Program-made: the position numbers and the translations under genes
The notes under the pieces: model-generated
Databases searched by the model: none
What the model was told of the DNA's origin: nothing
The model's input: the letters and a program-made list of their open reading frames with translations, nothing else
From: Arthrobacter sp. E3
GTDB lineage: Bacteria > Actinomycetota > Actinomycetes > Actinomycetales > Micrococcaceae
Length of the DNA: 64,000 nucleotides
Reading direction: 5' to 3'
Assembly: GCF_017353415.1 (NCBI RefSeq)
Contig: NZ_JAFMPX010000004.1
Location: forward strand, 96,135 to 160,134
Shown: positions 45,323 through 55,350 of the stretch, piece after piece
Layout: each line of letters starts with the position of its first letter
How positions within the stretch are numbered: the stretch's first letter is position 1

Positions 45323-46024
45323 ATGACTAGTTGGAGCATGCACCCCCGCGCCGCCTTTGACCTGGAAACCACGGGCAAGGACCCCCGCACGGCAAGAATC
45401 GTTACTGCCTCCATCGTGGTGGCTGACGAGGCTGGAGTAGTGGCCGACACCCACGAGTGGCTGGCTGACCCCGGCGTGGAGATTCCCGAGGAAGCTGCCG
45501 CCATTCACGGTGTGAGCACCGCGCATGCCCGCGAACACGGCCGCCCGTCCGACGTCGTGACGGCCGAGGTGGGTGCCGTGCTGGCGGCCCTCTTTTCCAA
45601 CAACATCCCCGTCATTGCGTTCAACGCGAGCTACGACTTCACCGTGTTGGCCCATGAAGCGCGCCGGCACGGCCTCGCCCAGATCACCGCTTCCCCGGTC
45701 ATTGACCCGTTTATCTGCAACAAGCACGTGGACAAGTTCCACAGGGGCAGCCGAACCCTGGTTGCCCTGTGCGAGGAATATGGCATTAAGCTCGACGACG
45801 CACACACCTCCGCGGCCGATGCGGAAGCGACGCTAAGGCTCGCCGATGCCCTGGCCGCCAAATACAGTTCCCTGCGCCTTGACACCAAGGAACTGCACAC
45901 CGCCCAGGTGGAGTGGGCGCGCGCGCAGGCCGCTGACTTTCAGGCCTATCTGCGCCGCAGCAAGGACCCAGCCGCGGTGATCGAAGGCAGCTGGCCGGTG
46001 TTGCCGCTGGAGGAGCTGGCATAG
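45323..46024 (+). CDS. DnaQ-like 3'-5' exonuclease (DEDDh)
   Basis: 233 residues. Exo I is AAFDLETTGKDPRTARIVTA (Asp and Glu), Exo II VIAFNASYDFTVLAHEARRH, and Exo III DDAHTSAADAEATLRLADAL with the histidine of DEDDh nucleases. This matches the epsilon-like exonuclease family used in proofreading or DNA and RNA trimming. The C-terminal 50 residues lack a clear polymerase-binding motif, so it is probably a free-standing exonuclease. ATG at 45323 without a strong ribosome site. It stands alone between the adnAB operon (divergent) and the amino acid transporter. Confidence 0.86.
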   Translation: MTSWSMHPRAAFDLETTGKDPRTARIVTASIVVADEAGVVADTHEWLADPGVEIPEEAAAIHGVSTAHAREHGRPSDVVTAEVGAVLAALFSNNIPVIAFNASYDFTVLAHEARRHGLAQITASPVIDPFICNKHVDKFHRGSRTLVALCEEYGIKLDDAHTSAADAEATLRLADALAAKYSSLRLDTKELHTAQVEWARAQAADFQAYLRRSKDPAAVIEGSWPVLPLEELA

Positions 46025-46346
46025 CTTCACATGATATAAATCACAAGCAATAATTGGGCGGATCCTGCCTGCATCAGCACGTCAGTCATGCAGTCAATAA
46101 GCGCTCACCCTGACTCCAGCATGACGATGAAACGCTGTTGATCGCAGCTTCTTCTACGAAATGTGCTTTTCAGTGCTCACTCGTTCGCAGGCGCCATACT
46201 TTGGACCCACCTGACATAATTTAGTTTTGTTGGTTGAGTTCTGCTAGGAATCTACTGAGAGTTTCCTCCAGCTCCCCACACGACGCTTATTCCCCCTCCT
46301 GAACCTTCTTTTCGGGCTGGGCACCTGCAATGAAAGTGAATGTTTG
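46025..46346. other. Intergenic region, 322 bp, no gene or RNA recognised
   Basis: The stretch between the exonuclease stop and the ABC transporter has lower GC than its surroundings. I found no convincing small ORF, riboswitch fold or terminator in it. CATAAT at about 46215-46220 and the TTGGAC at about 46200 are too close together to form one promoter. It probably contains the promoter of the transporter operon. Confidence 0.4.
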
Positions 46347-47279
46347 ATGAAGAAATCAGCCCTGAAGTGGCTCGTAACCGCCCCTGTTGCCTTTGCCCTC
46401 GCCTTCTCGCTCGCAGCTTGCGGCGGCAGCGCCGGCGACACAAGCTCCGCCAAGCCCACTGATGCCCTTGCCGGCAGCGACAAGGTTTCGCTGGACAAGT
46501 ACACCACCGCAGATGTCACCCCGTTGGATAAGATCGACGTCGCCAATCTTGGCCTGATCACTCCCGGCACCATCACCGTGGGCACCTTGTCCGACGCGCC
46601 ACCGAACATCTTCCTAGACAAGAACGGTAAGTTCACCGGTTTCGACAATGAACTGCTGCGCGCCGTTGCTGACAAGCTGGGCCTGAAGGTTGAATTCAAG
46701 TCCACCGACTTCGCTGGCCTGCTCGCCCAGGTCCAGAACAAGACGTTCGACGTCGGATCGTCCTCGATCTCCACGACCGATAAGCGCCGCGTAAATGTTG
46801 GCTTCACCAACGGCTATGACTTCGGCTACATGGCCGTTGTAGCCAAGAAAGACTCCGCGGTCAAGGGCTTCGCTGACCTCAACAAGGATCTGCGTGTCGG
46901 TGTCGTTCAAGGCTCAGTTCAGGACGACTATGTCACCAATACGCTGGCGCTGGAGCCGGTTCGTTTCGCCGACTACAACTCGCTCTACGCCAATTTGAAA
47001 ACCGGCCAGATTGACGCCTGGGTTGCTCCTTCGCAGCAGGCATCAGGTCAGGTCAAAGACGGCGACGGCACGGCAATTGTTGAGTCAATCATCAATACGC
47101 AGAACTTCGTGGCCTACGCCGTGAACTCCGGCAACAAGCCACTCATCGACGCCCTGAACTCCGGTTTGGACGCTGTTGTGGACGACGGCACCTGGGCCAA
47201 GCTGTCCAAGGAATGGTACCCGGAGCGCGAAATGCCTAAGGATTGGACCCCTGGGTCCAAGGCTGCAAAGATCTCCTAA
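46347..47279 (+). CDS. Polar amino acid ABC transporter, solute-binding lipoprotein
   Basis: 310 residues. A lipoprotein signal peptide (MKKSALKWLVTAPVAF then ALAFSLAAC) has its lipidated cysteine about residue 26. A type-3 solute-binding domain follows: NIFLDKNGKFTGFDNELLRA, GSSSISTTDKRRVNVGFTN, VGVVQGSVQDDYV. It captures a polar amino acid outside the membrane for the permease and ATPase encoded next. ATG 46347 is used; a TTG one codon earlier is possible. The ligand (for example glutamine, arginine or cystine) cannot be told from sequence by eye. Confidence 0.92.
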   Translation: MKKSALKWLVTAPVAFALAFSLAACGGSAGDTSSAKPTDALAGSDKVSLDKYTTADVTPLDKIDVANLGLITPGTITVGTLSDAPPNIFLDKNGKFTGFDNELLRAVADKLGLKVEFKSTDFAGLLAQVQNKTFDVGSSSISTTDKRRVNVGFTNGYDFGYMAVVAKKDSAVKGFADLNKDLRVGVVQGSVQDDYVTNTLALEPVRFADYNSLYANLKTGQIDAWVAPSQQASGQVKDGDGTAIVESIINTQNFVAYAVNSGNKPLIDALNSGLDAVVDDGTWAKLSKEWYPEREMPKDWTPGSKAAKIS

Positions 47280-47289
47280 GGCATAAGAT

Positions 47290-48054
47290 ATGGACGTACT
47301 CCAGCAGTTCCTAAAAACATTCTTCGACTGGCAGGCCATGGGGCAAGTTGTCCCTCAAATGCTCACCGTCGGTTTGCCCAACACTCTGATCCTGGCCGCA
47401 TCATCGGCCGTTCTTGGCTGCTTTTTCGGTTTGATACTGTCCGTCATGGGAATCGCACGCAACTCAGCGTTGCGTTGGATATCACGGATCTACACGGATA
47501 TTTTCCGTGGGCTTCCAGCGATCCTCGTCATCGTGATCATCGGCATTGGTCTTGGGCCCATTCTGCGTCAGGCAACGGGCATTACCAACCCCTTCCCGCT
47601 GGCCATTTTTGCGCTGACATTAATGGCGGCAGCCTACATTGGTGAGATCTTCCGATCCGGTATTCAAAGTGTTGACAGGGGACAGCTGGAGGCGGCTCGG
47701 GCTCTCGGTTTTAGCTACGGCTCAGCTATGCTTCTGGTGGTTATCCCGCAGGGTATCCGCAGGGTTCTTCCCGCTCTGGTGAATCAGTTGATCGCCTTGA
47801 TCAAGGATTCCTCACTGGTCTACCTACTGGGTGTTACCGCCACCCAGCGTGAAATCTATCGAGTCGCCAACGACTCGGCGGCCAACTCGGGGAATATGTC
47901 TCCCTTAATCGCCGCTGGCGTGCTGTACCTGATCCTGACCATCCCGCTCACCCACTTGGTGAACTACATGGACAAGCGGATGCGTGAAGGAAAGGCGCAG
48001 AAGATCGAACCCGATGAAGCAGCGGCACTTGTTGGAAAGGGCGGCCAAGCATGA
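47290..48054 (+). CDS. Polar amino acid ABC transporter permease
   Basis: 254 residues with about five membrane helices ([40 protein letters not shown] and others). The HisM/GlnP-type ATPase-coupling loop [20 protein letters not shown] is present. Only one permease gene is present, so it should act as a homodimer. ATG 47290 lies 8 bases after AAGG, ten bases after the binding-protein stop. It overlaps the ATPase start by four bases (ATGA). The C-terminal tail is Lys/Glu-rich and cytoplasmic. Confidence 0.93.
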   Translation: MDVLQQFLKTFFDWQAMGQVVPQMLTVGLPNTLILAASSAVLGCFFGLILSVMGIARNSALRWISRIYTDIFRGLPAILVIVIIGIGLGPILRQATGITNPFPLAIFALTLMAAAYIGEIFRSGIQSVDRGQLEAARALGFSYGSAMLLVVIPQGIRRVLPALVNQLIALIKDSSLVYLLGVTATQREIYRVANDSAANSGNMSPLIAAGVLYLILTIPLTHLVNYMDKRMREGKAQKIEPDEAAALVGKGGQA

Positions 48055-48788
48055 GTGAATTCAAGTCAGGTTCCCTGACCGCCACGAACATCCACCTGGC
48101 GTTCGGCTCCAACAAGGTGCTGCGCGGCATCGACTTGCACGTCCCGCAAGGCACCACGGCCTCCGTGATCGGCCCATCAGGATCAGGCAAGTCAACCCTG
48201 CTGCGCGTCATGAACCGGCTCATCGAGCCAGACCAGGGCGACATTCTGTTGGATGAACGCTCTGTGTTGAAGGACAACCCGGATGAGCTGCGCCGTCGCA
48301 TTGGCATGGTGTTTCAGCAGTTCAACCTGTTCCCCCACAAAACCGTGGTGGATAACGTGTCTTTGTCACTGCGCAAAATCCGCAAGATGCCCAAGGATCA
48401 GGCGCATGCCAAAGCCATGGACCAGTTGGAGCTTGTGGGCCTGGCCCACAAGGCCGACGCCCGCCCCGGCAACTTGTCCGGTGGCCAGCAGCAGCGTGTT
48501 GCCATTGCCCGCGCGCTGGCCATGGAACCGGAAGTCATGTTCTTTGACGAAGCCACCTCGGCTTTGGACCCGGAACTTGTCAAGGGCGTTTTGGCGCTCA
48601 TGACGGACCTGTCCAAGGGCGGCATGACCATGGTTGTTGTCACGCATGAGATGGGATTCTCACGCAACGTCTCAGATACGGTGACGTTCATGGACGGCGG
48701 CGTGGTCGTTGAGACCGGCTCCCCCGATGAGCTGTTCACCGCCCCCAAGACCGACCGGCTAAAGGGTTTCCTTTCCGACGTACTGTAA
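48051..48788 (+). CDS. Polar amino acid ABC transporter ATP-binding protein
   Basis: 245 residues. Walker A is [20 protein letters not shown]-loop [20 protein letters not shown], signature [20 protein letters not shown], Walker [21 protein letters not shown] and H-loop [17 protein letters not shown]. This is a GlnQ/HisP-type motor, whose normal length is about 240-255 residues. The ATG overlaps the permease stop. A strong terminator follows 34 bases after the stop, closing the three-gene operon. Confidence 0.94.
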   Translation: MSEFKSGSLTATNIHLAFGSNKVLRGIDLHVPQGTTASVIGPSGSGKSTLLRVMNRLIEPDQGDILLDERSVLKDNPDELRRRIGMVFQQFNLFPHKTVVDNVSLSLRKIRKMPKDQAHAKAMDQLELVGLAHKADARPGNLSGGQQQRVAIARALAMEPEVMFFDEATSALDPELVKGVLALMTDLSKGGMTMVVVTHEMGFSRNVSDTVTFMDGGVVVETGSPDELFTAPKTDRLKGFLSDVL

Positions 48789-48822
48789 GCCCCTGATGGT
48801 TGAGCCGATCACCAACACGCAC

Positions 48823-48869
48823 AAAAGCCCCGTTCTCGTTGCTGTCACAGCAACGAGAACGGGGCTTTT
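48823..48869. terminator. Strong terminator closing the amino acid transporter operon
   Basis: AAAAGCCCCGTTCTCGTTGC and its complement GCAACGAGAACGGGGCTTTT form a long near-perfect stem around a short TGTCACA centre. T-runs lie on both strands, so it could also end transcription coming from hemL. Confidence 0.9.
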
Positions 48870-48909
48870 CCGCGCCCGTGTGCAGAGTTCTGGCCCGCCA
48901 CCGCCTTGC

Positions 48910-48969
48910 GGGGGCTGTTGTGGTGATTAGAGGCCGCTATAGGGGCGTCCGATCACCACAACAGCCCCC
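48910..48969. repeat. 18-bp perfect inverted repeat with 24-bp loop
   Basis: GGGGGCTGTTGTGGTGAT (48910-48927) is exactly inverted at 48952-48969. The 24-base loop holds AGAGGCCGCTATAGGGGCGT. There is no T-run on either side, so it is not a standard terminator. It lies 49 bases beyond the hemL stop and 41 bases after the transporter terminator. Confidence 0.9.
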
Positions 48970-49017
48970 GGGACGTGAGCCGCACCGCCAGTCAGTCTCG
49001 ATCACAGACGGCAGCGT

Positions 49018-50337
49018 TTATGCTTTCGCCGCAGCTGCAGCCTTCGCCGCCGCGGGCAGGGCGGCAAAGATCCGGTTCATGGCGGCATCATCGTGGGCGG
49101 CGGAGAGGAACCAGGCCTCAAAGACGCTCGGCGGCAGGTACACCCCGGAATCCAGCATTGAATGGAAGAACGGTGCGTAGCGGAACACTTCCTGGGCCTG
49201 TGCGTCGGCGTAGTTGTGCACGCCGTTTGCAGCGGTGCCAAAGGCCACGGAGAACAAGTTCCCGGCGCGCTGGACGGAGTGATCCACTCCTTCAGCCGAC
49301 AACGCAGCGGCGACGGCGGCAGACAGCTCCAGTGAGCGGGCGTCAACTATGGCGTAGACGGCCGCGGTGGCGGCTGTCAGCGTCGCAACGCCAGCCGCCA
49401 TGGCCACGGGGTTCCCGGACAACGTGCCGGCCTGGTAGACCGGGCCCAAGGGGGCCAAATAGTCCATGACCTCCGCGCGGCCACCGAGCGCCGCTGTCGG
49501 AAGTCCTCCGCCAATGACCTTGCCAAAGGTGAACAGGTCCGGCGTCCAGTGCTCGTTCGCGTCGGCAGCACCGCCGGTCAGGCCCCAATATCCAGCAGGT
49601 CCGGTGCGGAACCCTGTCAGTACCTCGTCCAAGATCAGCAGGGCGCCGTGGGTCGTGGTGATGCGCGAAAGCCCTGCATTGAAGCCTTCGCCGGGGGTGA
49701 CAACACCCATGTTGGCCGGGGCCGCCTCGGTGATGACGGCGGCGATCCTGTCCCCGTGGGCGGCGAAGGCGGCCTCGACGGCGGCAAGGTCGTTGTAGGG
49801 CAGCACTAGGGTTTCGGCGGCGGTTGCGGCCGTGACCCCTGCCGAGCCGGGCAGGGCGAGGGTGGCCAGGCCGGATCCGGCGGCGGCCAGCAGGGAGTCC
49901 AGGTGACCGTGGTAGCAGCCGGCGAACTTGATGATCAAATCGCGGCCGGTGTACCCGCGGGCCAGACGCACGGCCGTCATGGTCGCCTCGGTGCCGGTGG
50001 AGACCATGCGTAGACGTTCGACGGCGGGTACGCGCCCCTGCACCAGAGCGGCAAGGTCGCTCTCGGCCGGGGTGGAGGCGCCAAAGCTCAGGCCGTGGTC
50101 CACTGCCGCATGGACTGCGGCCAGCACGTCCGGATGGGCGTGGCCCACGAGTGCCGGGCCCCAGGAGCAGACAAGGTCCACGTAGTCGCGGCCGTCGGCG
50201 TCGGTCAGGTAGGCGCCCTTGGCGTTCACCATGAAGCGGGGCGTGCCACCCACCGAGCCAAAGGCGCGCACGGGTGAGTTCACCCCGCCAGGCATGAGGG
50301 TTTTGGCGCGGTCAAAAAGTTCCTGTGAGCTTGTCAT
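49018..50337 (-). CDS. hemL: Glutamate-1-semialdehyde 2,1-aminomutase
   Basis: PLP enzyme making 5-aminolevulinate from glutamate-1-semialdehyde, second step of the C5 heme route after HemA. The 439 residues show [40 protein letters not shown] and [20 protein letters not shown] with the PLP lysine in FGKVIGG. The length is normal. It is last in the minus-strand heme cluster, 44 bases after the hemB stop, and is followed by the inverted repeat at 48910-48969. The C-terminal [11 protein letters not shown] tail is low complexity. Confidence 0.95.
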   Translation of the reverse strand: MTSSQELFDRAKTLMPGGVNSPVRAFGSVGGTPRFMVNAKGAYLTDADGRDYVDLVCSWGPALVGHAHPDVLAAVHAAVDHGLSFGASTPAESDLAALVQGRVPAVERLRMVSTGTEATMTAVRLARGYTGRDLIIKFAGCYHGHLDSLLAAAGSGLATLALPGSAGVTAATAAETLVLPYNDLAAVEAAFAAHGDRIAAVITEAAPANMGVVTPGEGFNAGLSRITTTHGALLILDEVLTGFRTGPAGYWGLTGGAADANEHWTPDLFTFGKVIGGGLPTAALGGRAEVMDYLAPLGPVYQAGTLSGNPVAMAAGVATLTAATAAVYAIVDARSLELSAAVAAALSAEGVDHSVQRAGNLFSVAFGTAANGVHNYADAQAQEVFRYAPFFHSMLDSGVYLPPSVFEAWFLSAAHDDAAMNRIFAALPAAAKAAAAAKA

Positions 50338-50381
50338 GGGGATTCCTTTGGCTAACTGATGGCGGAAGAGCGGGGGAAGAG

Positions 50382-51362
50382 TTAGTTTTCGCGAAGCCAG
50401 CCGGCCAGTTCGGCCGCCCAGTACGTGAGGATCATGGTGGCCCCCGCGCGCTTGATGCTGAGCACCGACTCCTCGATGGCAGCGCGGCGGTTGATCCAGC
50501 CGTTGGCTGCGGCGGCCTCGATCATGGCGTATTCGCCGGAGATTTGGTAGGCGGCCACGGGCACGGGTGAGATTGCCGCCACGTCAGCCAGGATGTCCAG
50601 GTAGCTCATGGCTGGCTTGACCATGACGATGTCGGCACCTTCGGCCAGATCCAGCTCCACCTCGTGGAGGGCTTCGCGGCGGTTTCCGGAGTCCATCTGG
50701 TAGCTGCGACGGTCCCCGTGCAACTGCGAATCCACGGCTTCACGGAACGGGCCGTAGAACGCGGAGGCGTACTTCGCGGCGTAGGCCAGCACTGCAACAT
50801 CCGTGTAGCCGGCTTCATCCAGAGCGTCGCGGATCACGGCGACCTGGCCGTCCATCATGCCCGACGGCGCCACCACGTGCGCGCCTGCCGCGGCCTGGGC
50901 CACGCCCATTTTCGCGTAGATGTCCAAGGTGGCGTCGTTGTCCACATCGCCAGCTTCGTTGAGCACGCCGCAGTGTCCGTGGTCGGTGAATTCGTCAAGG
51001 CACAAATCGCTCATGACCACCAGATCGTCACCCACCTCCTCACGCACATCCCGAATGGCCTTGTTCAGCACGCCCAGCGGGTCAAGCCCTGCCGAGCCCT
51101 GTGCGTCGCGCACGGCGGGAATGCCAAAGATCATGATGCCCCCCAGCCCCAGTTCGACGGCTTCGCGGGCCGCCGCCAAAAGACTGGCCGTGGTGTGCTG
51201 CACGACGCCCGGCATGGACGTGATGGGGTTCGGTTCGCTCAAGTCCTCGCGGATGAACACCGGCAGGATGAGTTCCGACGGGGCCAGTCGGTGCTCGGCG
51301 ACGAGACGGCGGATCGCGGCGGTGGTGCGCAGGCGGCGCGGGCGGTGCTGGGGAAAACTCAT
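50382..51362 (-). CDS. hemB: Delta-aminolevulinic acid dehydratase (porphobilinogen synthase)
   Basis: Condenses two 5-aminolevulinates to porphobilinogen. 326 residues with the active-site lysines in [14 protein letters not shown] and [13 protein letters not shown], and the [10 protein letters not shown] substrate loop. The metal-site segment reads [16 protein letters not shown]: cysteine, aspartate, cysteine instead of the three cysteines of classic zinc enzymes, a form common in actinobacteria as far as I recall. The ATG at 51362 overlaps the hemD stop (ATGA). Confidence 0.95.
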   Translation of the reverse strand: MSFPQHRPRRLRTTAAIRRLVAEHRLAPSELILPVFIREDLSEPNPITSMPGVVQHTTASLLAAAREAVELGLGGIMIFGIPAVRDAQGSAGLDPLGVLNKAIRDVREEVGDDLVVMSDLCLDEFTDHGHCGVLNEAGDVDNDATLDIYAKMGVAQAAAGAHVVAPSGMMDGQVAVIRDALDEAGYTDVAVLAYAAKYASAFYGPFREAVDSQLHGDRRSYQMDSGNRREALHEVELDLAEGADIVMVKPAMSYLDILADVAAISPVPVAAYQISGEYAMIEAAAANGWINRRAAIEESVLSIKRAGATMILTYWAAELAGWLREN

Positions 51363-52417
51363 GGTGTCTCCTGACGTGCTGCTGGTGAAAAATGTGGGCG
51401 GGCGCCGGCCAGGGCGGCCACGATTCCCTCCGGTGTGGGATGTTGGGCAGTCGCGGCGATCCGCAGGCCAAGCCGCGCGGCTTCGACCCGCGTGGGCTGC
51501 CCGATCGCAATGAGCAGGCAGCTTTCCGGCAGTGGTGCCATGGTTTGGGCCACCCTACGGGCCGCGCTTCCCGAGGCAAGCACGACGGCGTTCATCGCCC
51601 CTGCGCGGATCTCCACTGCCGCTTCGGCTGGGGTGAGGACGGGCGGCTCGGCGATGGAGCCAAATGACCGGCCCGCCAACGTGGAAGTTAGGCGGAGCTC
51701 CGGACGCGCAGGATAGTCCACCGTCCAGTAGGCCGTGACAACGTCCGTCGTCCAGCCGGCCGCCTCGATCCCTTCCACCAGGGTGGATGAGGCGAGGTTG
51801 GACTGGGGCAGCAGGACACGCGCACTGTCGATGTGCACCGTGCCGCCCTCCGGGCCGCTGTCCGTTGTGGCGGGCGGCCACAACGCCACCAGGCCGGCAG
51901 CAGACTGCACATCAAGAGGGGCCAAAACGGCGTGCACCCCTTCGGCTGCAAGAACGGCAACTGAGGTGGGGCCAATCGTGGCGACGTTTGTTCCGGCCGG
52001 AACAAGCTTGGCAAGTGTGGTACCGGCCCCGTCGCACCACTGCTTCAAGGCGCGCACGGTGGTGATGGAGCTGATGACAAGCCATGCGTACTCCCCCGCT
52101 GCGAGGCTGCGAAGGGCTGCACCCAGGACGTCTTGTTCTGCAATCTCAAAGTCGATGAGCGGTACCAGCACCGGCTCCGCACCGGCCGCAGCCAGCGCCT
52201 CGGCCAGCGCCCCGGCCCGGTCAGCCGACCGTGTGACGGCAACCCGCAAGCCAGAAAGCGAACCCGCCTGAGCCAGGTCCGGTGTTTCCGTAGGCGACAT
52301 CAGGGAGGCCGAGGCCGCCCGCGGCCGATCGGCCGGAAAGTCGCCGAGGGAATGCCGGTCCTGGCCGGGCCCGCCGTCCACCTCGTCGGCGAAGGCGCCG
52401 TCGCCGGTTGAGCTCAC
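51359..52417 (-). CDS. hemD: Uroporphyrinogen-III synthase
   Basis: Closes and inverts ring D of hydroxymethylbilane. The core begins [20 protein letters not shown] and shows [32 protein letters not shown] and [15 protein letters not shown], a divergent but recognisable HemD. The frame is open up to 52756. I use GTG 52417, which overlaps the hemC stop (GTGA) as elsewhere in this operon; this gives 352 residues with a 50-residue non-conserved arm. ATG 52300 would give 313 residues and is the alternative. Confidence 0.85.
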   Translation of the reverse strand: MSSTGDGAFADEVDGGPGQDRHSLGDFPADRPRAASASLMSPTETPDLAQAGSLSGLRVAVTRSADRAGALAEALAAAGAEPVLVPLIDFEIAEQDVLGAALRSLAAGEYAWLVISSITTVRALKQWCDGAGTTLAKLVPAGTNVATIGPTSVAVLAAEGVHAVLAPLDVQSAAGLVALWPPATTDSGPEGGTVHIDSARVLLPQSNLASSTLVEGIEAAGWTTDVVTAYWTVDYPARPELRLTSTLAGRSFGSIAEPPVLTPAEAAVEIRAGAMNAVVLASGSAARRVAQTMAPLPESCLLIAIGQPTRVEAARLGLRIAATAQHPTPEGIVAALAGARPHFSPAARQETP

Positions 52418-53403
52418 TTGCTGGAGCCGGCCAAATCCGCCAGCTCGGCTGCGCCGGCGGCGAGCAGTTCTTCGGCCAGTCCAATGCCCAACAGGGTCGC
52501 TCCAACGGTGGTCAAGCCGTCGGTGGCCTTTTTCAGGCGTAGTGAGCGCGTGCCGTCGAGTGAAACCACAACAGTTTCCAGGTGCAGCATGGAGCCCTTG
52601 CGGCGCGCGAGGGCTCCTACAGGGGCTGCGCAGCCGGCTTCCAGACGTGCAAGGAGCGCACGCTCGGCGGTGACGGCCAGACGGGTGTCGTGGTCGTCGA
52701 CGGCGGCCAGGGACTGGCCCAGGACGCCCGTGAGCTCGGTGCTTTCGGTGCGGCATTCCAAGGCGAGGGCTCCTTGGCCGGGGGCCGGGAGCATGACCTC
52801 CGAGGACAGGAACTCGGTGACGGCTTCAAGCCTGCCGATGCGTCCCAGTCCTGCTGCTGCGAGGACGACGGCGTCGAGGTCACCAACTTTGCCGGGAACG
52901 GTTTCCTTCACAGGGTTTCCAGGCAGCCCGGGAACCCTCCCCAAACGAGTTTCGACGTTGCCGCGGATGTCCACGATCAACAGGTCCGGACGGGCGGCCA
53001 GCAGCTGCGCTGCGCGCCGCGGCGAACCGGTGCCGACGCTGGCGCCCTGCGGGAGTTCGGACAACGTCAAGCCATTCCGGGCGCACAGGGCGTCGCGGGC
53101 ATCGGCCCGAAAGGGAATGGCACCTAGTGCCAGGCCCTGAACGGCCACTGTGGGCAGGTCTTTGAGCGAGTGCACTGCCACGTCCACGCGCCCGTCTAGG
53201 ACGGCGGCGCGCAGCTCCGCGGCAAACACCCCTGTGCCGCCCATTTGGGACAGCGGGCCAGTCAGGACGTCGCCGTCGGTCTTGATCGCGATGATGTCTG
53301 CGTCAAAGCCGCCGACCGCACTGAGCTGGTCAACAATTTGTCCCGTTTGACTCAGGGCCAGTTTGCTTCCGCGGGTACCAATTTTCACACTCGAGGTCGT
53401 CAT
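52414..53403 (-). CDS. hemC: Hydroxymethylbilane synthase (porphobilinogen deaminase)
   Basis: Polymerises four porphobilinogens. 329 residues: IGTRGSKLALSQTGQIVDQL at the N-terminus, VAVHSLKDLPT, VGTGSPRRAAQLLAARPDLL, and the dipyrromethane cofactor cysteine in ARLEAGCAAPVGALA. Length is normal. It starts at 53403, overlapping the hemH stop by four bases, and its stop overlaps the hemD start. All key residues are intact. Confidence 0.95.
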   Translation of the reverse strand: MTTSSVKIGTRGSKLALSQTGQIVDQLSAVGGFDADIIAIKTDGDVLTGPLSQMGGTGVFAAELRAAVLDGRVDVAVHSLKDLPTVAVQGLALGAIPFRADARDALCARNGLTLSELPQGASVGTGSPRRAAQLLAARPDLLIVDIRGNVETRLGRVPGLPGNPVKETVPGKVGDLDAVVLAAAGLGRIGRLEAVTEFLSSEVMLPAPGQGALALECRTESTELTGVLGQSLAAVDDHDTRLAVTAERALLARLEAGCAAPVGALARRKGSMLHLETVVVSLDGTRSLRLKKATDGLTTVGATLLGIGLAEELLAAGAAELADLAGSSK

Positions 53404-54580
53404 GAAGTCTGGGAACCGCCTTGGGCCGGGGATGCCTCACAAAGCGAGCCCACGGTGCTTCCAACCTCCGAGATGGCGGGCTTTTCGCCGCGGAAGTTGG
53501 CGCAGCAGCCGGGGTTGCACACGTCGAACCACGGGCCGAGCTTCGTCATGGCGGGGCGTTCGGCGATGTGGTTCTCGATGGTCCGCTCACAGATCAGGTC
53601 CACAAGGCCCTCAACGAACTTTTGGTGCGTGCTCGGCGTGGGTGCACGGTCAAAGGCCAGGCCCAGTTCAGCGCACGTTTCCTTCGCTTCGGTGTCCAGA
53701 TCCCAGAGCACTTCCATGTGGTCACTGATAAAGCCCAGCGGAACCACTACAACACCGGCCACGCCTGCCGCGGCCTGCTCAGCCAGGGCGTCGTTGATGT
53801 CGGGTTCCAGCCACGGCACGTGGGGTGCGCCGGAGCGGGACTGGTAGACCAGCGACCACTTCTGGTCGGGATCCACTCTGGCCATGATGGCTTCTGCGTT
53901 GGCAAGGTGCTGCGCAACGTAGGCTGAGTCCTGCTCGAACACCAGGGGCTGCAGTTCCGAACGGCCGGCAGCTTCTGCATCCCGGGTGGGGATGGAGTGG
54001 GTGGCGAACATGACGTGTACGGGTGCATCGGATTTGCCGGCAGCGGCAAGTTCCGCCTTGACCTTCGCCAGTGATGCTGCGGTTCCCTCGATGAAGGGCT
54101 CCACGAATCCTGGGTGGTCAAAATACTGGCGGATCTTGTCCACGGCCAGTTTGCCGTCAAGTCCCGTCTCCGTCAACGCAATGCCAATGTCCTCGCGGTA
54201 CTGGCGGCAGCTGGAGTAGCAGGAGTAGACGCTGGTGGTGAGCATCAGCAGACGGCGGTGTCCGGCCTCGTAGGCATCCTGCAGCACGGCGGGGATGTAG
54301 GGGTCCCAGTTGCGGTTGCCCCAGAGCACGGGCAGCTCGATGTTCCGGACGGCCAGCTCGGCTTCAAGGGCAGCCTTCAACGCACGGTTTTGGGCGTTGA
54401 TGGGGCTGATGCCGCCGTTGGCGCGGTAGTGGTGGCTGACTTCCTCCAGACGCTCGTCCGGGATGCCGCGCCCGCGGGTGACGTTACGCAGGAACGGAAG
54501 GACGTCGTCCTGGCCCTCGGGGCCGCCAAAGGAGGCGAGCAGGATGGCGTCGTACTGTGCAGGTTCAACTACTCGGTTGT

Positions 54581-54584
<4 letters not shown>
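53400..54584 (-). CDS. hemH: Ferrochelatase (coproporphyrin ferrochelatase type)
   Basis: Inserts Fe(II) into the porphyrin. 394 residues: ILLASFGGPEGQDDVLPFLR at the N-terminus, the catalytic histidine in MFATHSIPTRD, GVVVVPLGFISDHMEVLWDL. The C-terminal cysteines in FDVCNPGCCANF could hold a [2Fe-2S] cluster, as in many actinobacterial ferrochelatases. Because HemQ is encoded just upstream, the natural substrate is probably coproporphyrin III (the CpfC role). It overlaps hemQ and hemC by four bases each. Confidence 0.95.
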
Positions 54585-55276
<692 letters not shown>

Positions 55277-55323
55277 GCGTACAAGTCTGCACCCAACCGT
55301 GAGAAAAGCTAAAACCGGCCTTC

Positions 55324-55338
55324 TCTACATGACGTAGA
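55324..55338. promoter_or_regulatory. Small palindrome TCTAC-N5-GTAGA in the hemY-hemQ gap
   Basis: A perfect 5+5 bp inverted repeat in the only space of more than 50 bases within the hemE-hemB part of the cluster. It might be an operator for an internal promoter of hemQHCDBL. The arms are short, so chance is a real alternative. Confidence 0.25.
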
Positions 55339-55350
55339 AAGTGTGCAAGG

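Noticed and set aside
46025..46346. Riboswitch or leader RNA before the amino acid transporter
   Set aside because: No conserved riboswitch core or terminator/antiterminator pair could be recognised by eye.
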